A stretch of DNA of 64,000 nucleotides, taken from assembly GCA_902531885.1 (NCBI GenBank), contig CACAFZ010000001.1:1-64000 (forward strand), in the 5' to 3' direction. A program made the translations under genes and the position numbers. The notes below the pieces were generated by a model. That model was not told where the DNA came from. It saw nothing but the letters and a program-made list of their open reading frames with translations, and searched no databases. This document shows, one piece after another, positions 63,560-64,000 of the stretch. This DNA is from an uncultured Pelagibacteraceae bacterium (GTDB lineage Bacteria; Pseudomonadota; Alphaproteobacteria; Pelagibacterales; Pelagibacteraceae). The first letter of the stretch is position 1, and each line of letters opens with the position of its first letter.

Positions 63560-64000
63560 ATGATAAGTTTTAGCGAAATAGACACGACAACAAAAAGAGC
63601 TTCAAAAGCAATTGGATTTTCATGGGGAATAGCTGAAGAAGTTGGAAAAAATATTCGAAATATGGAACTTTTTGGTTTACCTGGCGTTAAAAATTTAAAT
63701 GAATATTTTAAGATTTATCCTAATAAACAATTTCAAAAAATAAGTCTAATATCTGAAAAAAATATTTCAGATAAAATTCCTTATTGTCCAATTATTTTGG
63801 GAGTAAATTTTTTAGACCAAATAAAAGTTTTAGAAAATAAAAAAGAAATAAATTTTAAAAATATTGCTTATCCAATGCTTTTTTTACCTTTTGCTAGTAG
63901 AGGTTCAGAGTTAATTGGAAAAAAAATTTTTTTAAATATTGATGAAAAAAAATTTTTACTTAGTTTTAATCAAGCTATTTATTCTAACGCTTCAGATAAA
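63560..64000 (+). CDS. Uncharacterised protein, partial at window end (possibly DUF3726)
   Basis: 147 residues of a reading frame open to the last base, beginning MISFSEIDTTTKRASKAIGFSWGIAEEVGKN. The ATG follows the stop of the 553-residue gene directly (TAAATG), so the two are coupled and probably act together. The start is reminiscent of DUF3726, a family of unknown function in which a similar AxGxxWGxAEE segment occurs; I hold this loosely. No signal peptide. The product of this gene continues beyond the window. Confidence 0.7.
   Translation, partial: MISFSEIDTTTKRASKAIGFSWGIAEEVGKNIRNMELFGLPGVKNLNEYFKIYPNKQFQKISLISEKNISDKIPYCPIILGVNFLDQIKVLENKKEINFKNIAYPMLFLPFASRGSELIGKKIFLNIDEKKFLLSFNQAIYSNASDK

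Overview
The window is strongly AT-rich (about 30% GC or less by eye), very gene-dense, and has almost no intergenic space: most neighbours overlap by 1-20 bases or sit within a few tens of bases, and no gene-free stretch exceeds about 125 bases. Gene content (NDUFA12-type complex I accessory subunit, DUF2155 and DUF2066 proteins, class II RNR TSCPD protein, rpsF-rpsR-rplI-dnaB, cvpA-purF, ksgA-pdxA-surA-lptD-lptG-lptF-pepA) points to a streamlined alphaproteobacterium. A SAR11/Pelagibacterales-like marine lineage is my inference from composition and gene order; no rRNA marker is present to prove it. I see no tRNA, rRNA, CRISPR array, insertion sequence or prophage. LAYOUT. 1-10.1 kb is catabolic and transport accessory DNA: an aldehyde dehydrogenase (cut by the window start) and a 3-hydroxyisobutyrate-dehydrogenase-like enzyme on the minus strand, then on the plus strand an EutA-like and an EutD/DoeA-like enzyme (ectoine-degradation families), a complete spermidine/putrescine-type ABC transporter (ATPase, binding protein, two permeases) and a FadN-type 3-hydroxyacyl-CoA dehydrogenase/enoyl-CoA hydratase. 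The binding protein has its own near-consensus promoter and a terminator hairpin follows it. 10.1-15.2 kb holds an HPP membrane protein with a SufU/IscU-like scaffold, mobA-moeA (molybdenum cofactor), and a DMT permease with an amidinotransferase. 15.2-27.9 kb is a long minus-strand series running rpsF-rpsR-rplI-dnaB-RND transporter-cvpA-purF-HD protein-YyaL-like (frameshifted)-DMT-MFS-coiled-coil protein. 27.9-30.5 kb is fabD-fabG-acpP-gmk. 30.5-37.8 kb is the minus-strand ksgA-pdxA-surA-lptD-lptG-lptF set for rRNA methylation, B6 synthesis and LPS export. 37.8-46.5 kb holds pepA-ndk, purM-purN, a DUF2066 gene with an Hda-like gene and aspS, an NrdJb-like TSCPD protein, and NDUFA12 and DUF2155 genes. 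46.5-57.1 kb holds aroQ-accB-accC, thiS-thiG, an RNase E/G gene, and PBP1A-prfB-AsmA. 57.1-64 kb holds GNAT, SRAP and MBL genes, purE-purK, and a cluster of an unusual M19-like protein, an unknown 553-residue protein and a further partial gene. HOW IT FITS TOGETHER. Most of the window is core housekeeping: purine synthesis at three loci (purF, purMN, purEK), fatty-acid initiation, LPS transport, translation and replication. The less ordinary parts are the EutA/EutD-transporter block, the terminal M19-like cluster, a standalone HD protein with the ligand pattern of diiron oxygenases, an RNase E/G lacking its zinc-link cysteines, an RF2 gene with programmed frameshift, and two places where genes usual in alphaproteobacterial gene order (alr-radA, and fabF-mltG) are missing. 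I found no convincing wholly new multi-gene defence or mobile system; the best candidate for undescribed biology is the 60.9-64 kb cluster.
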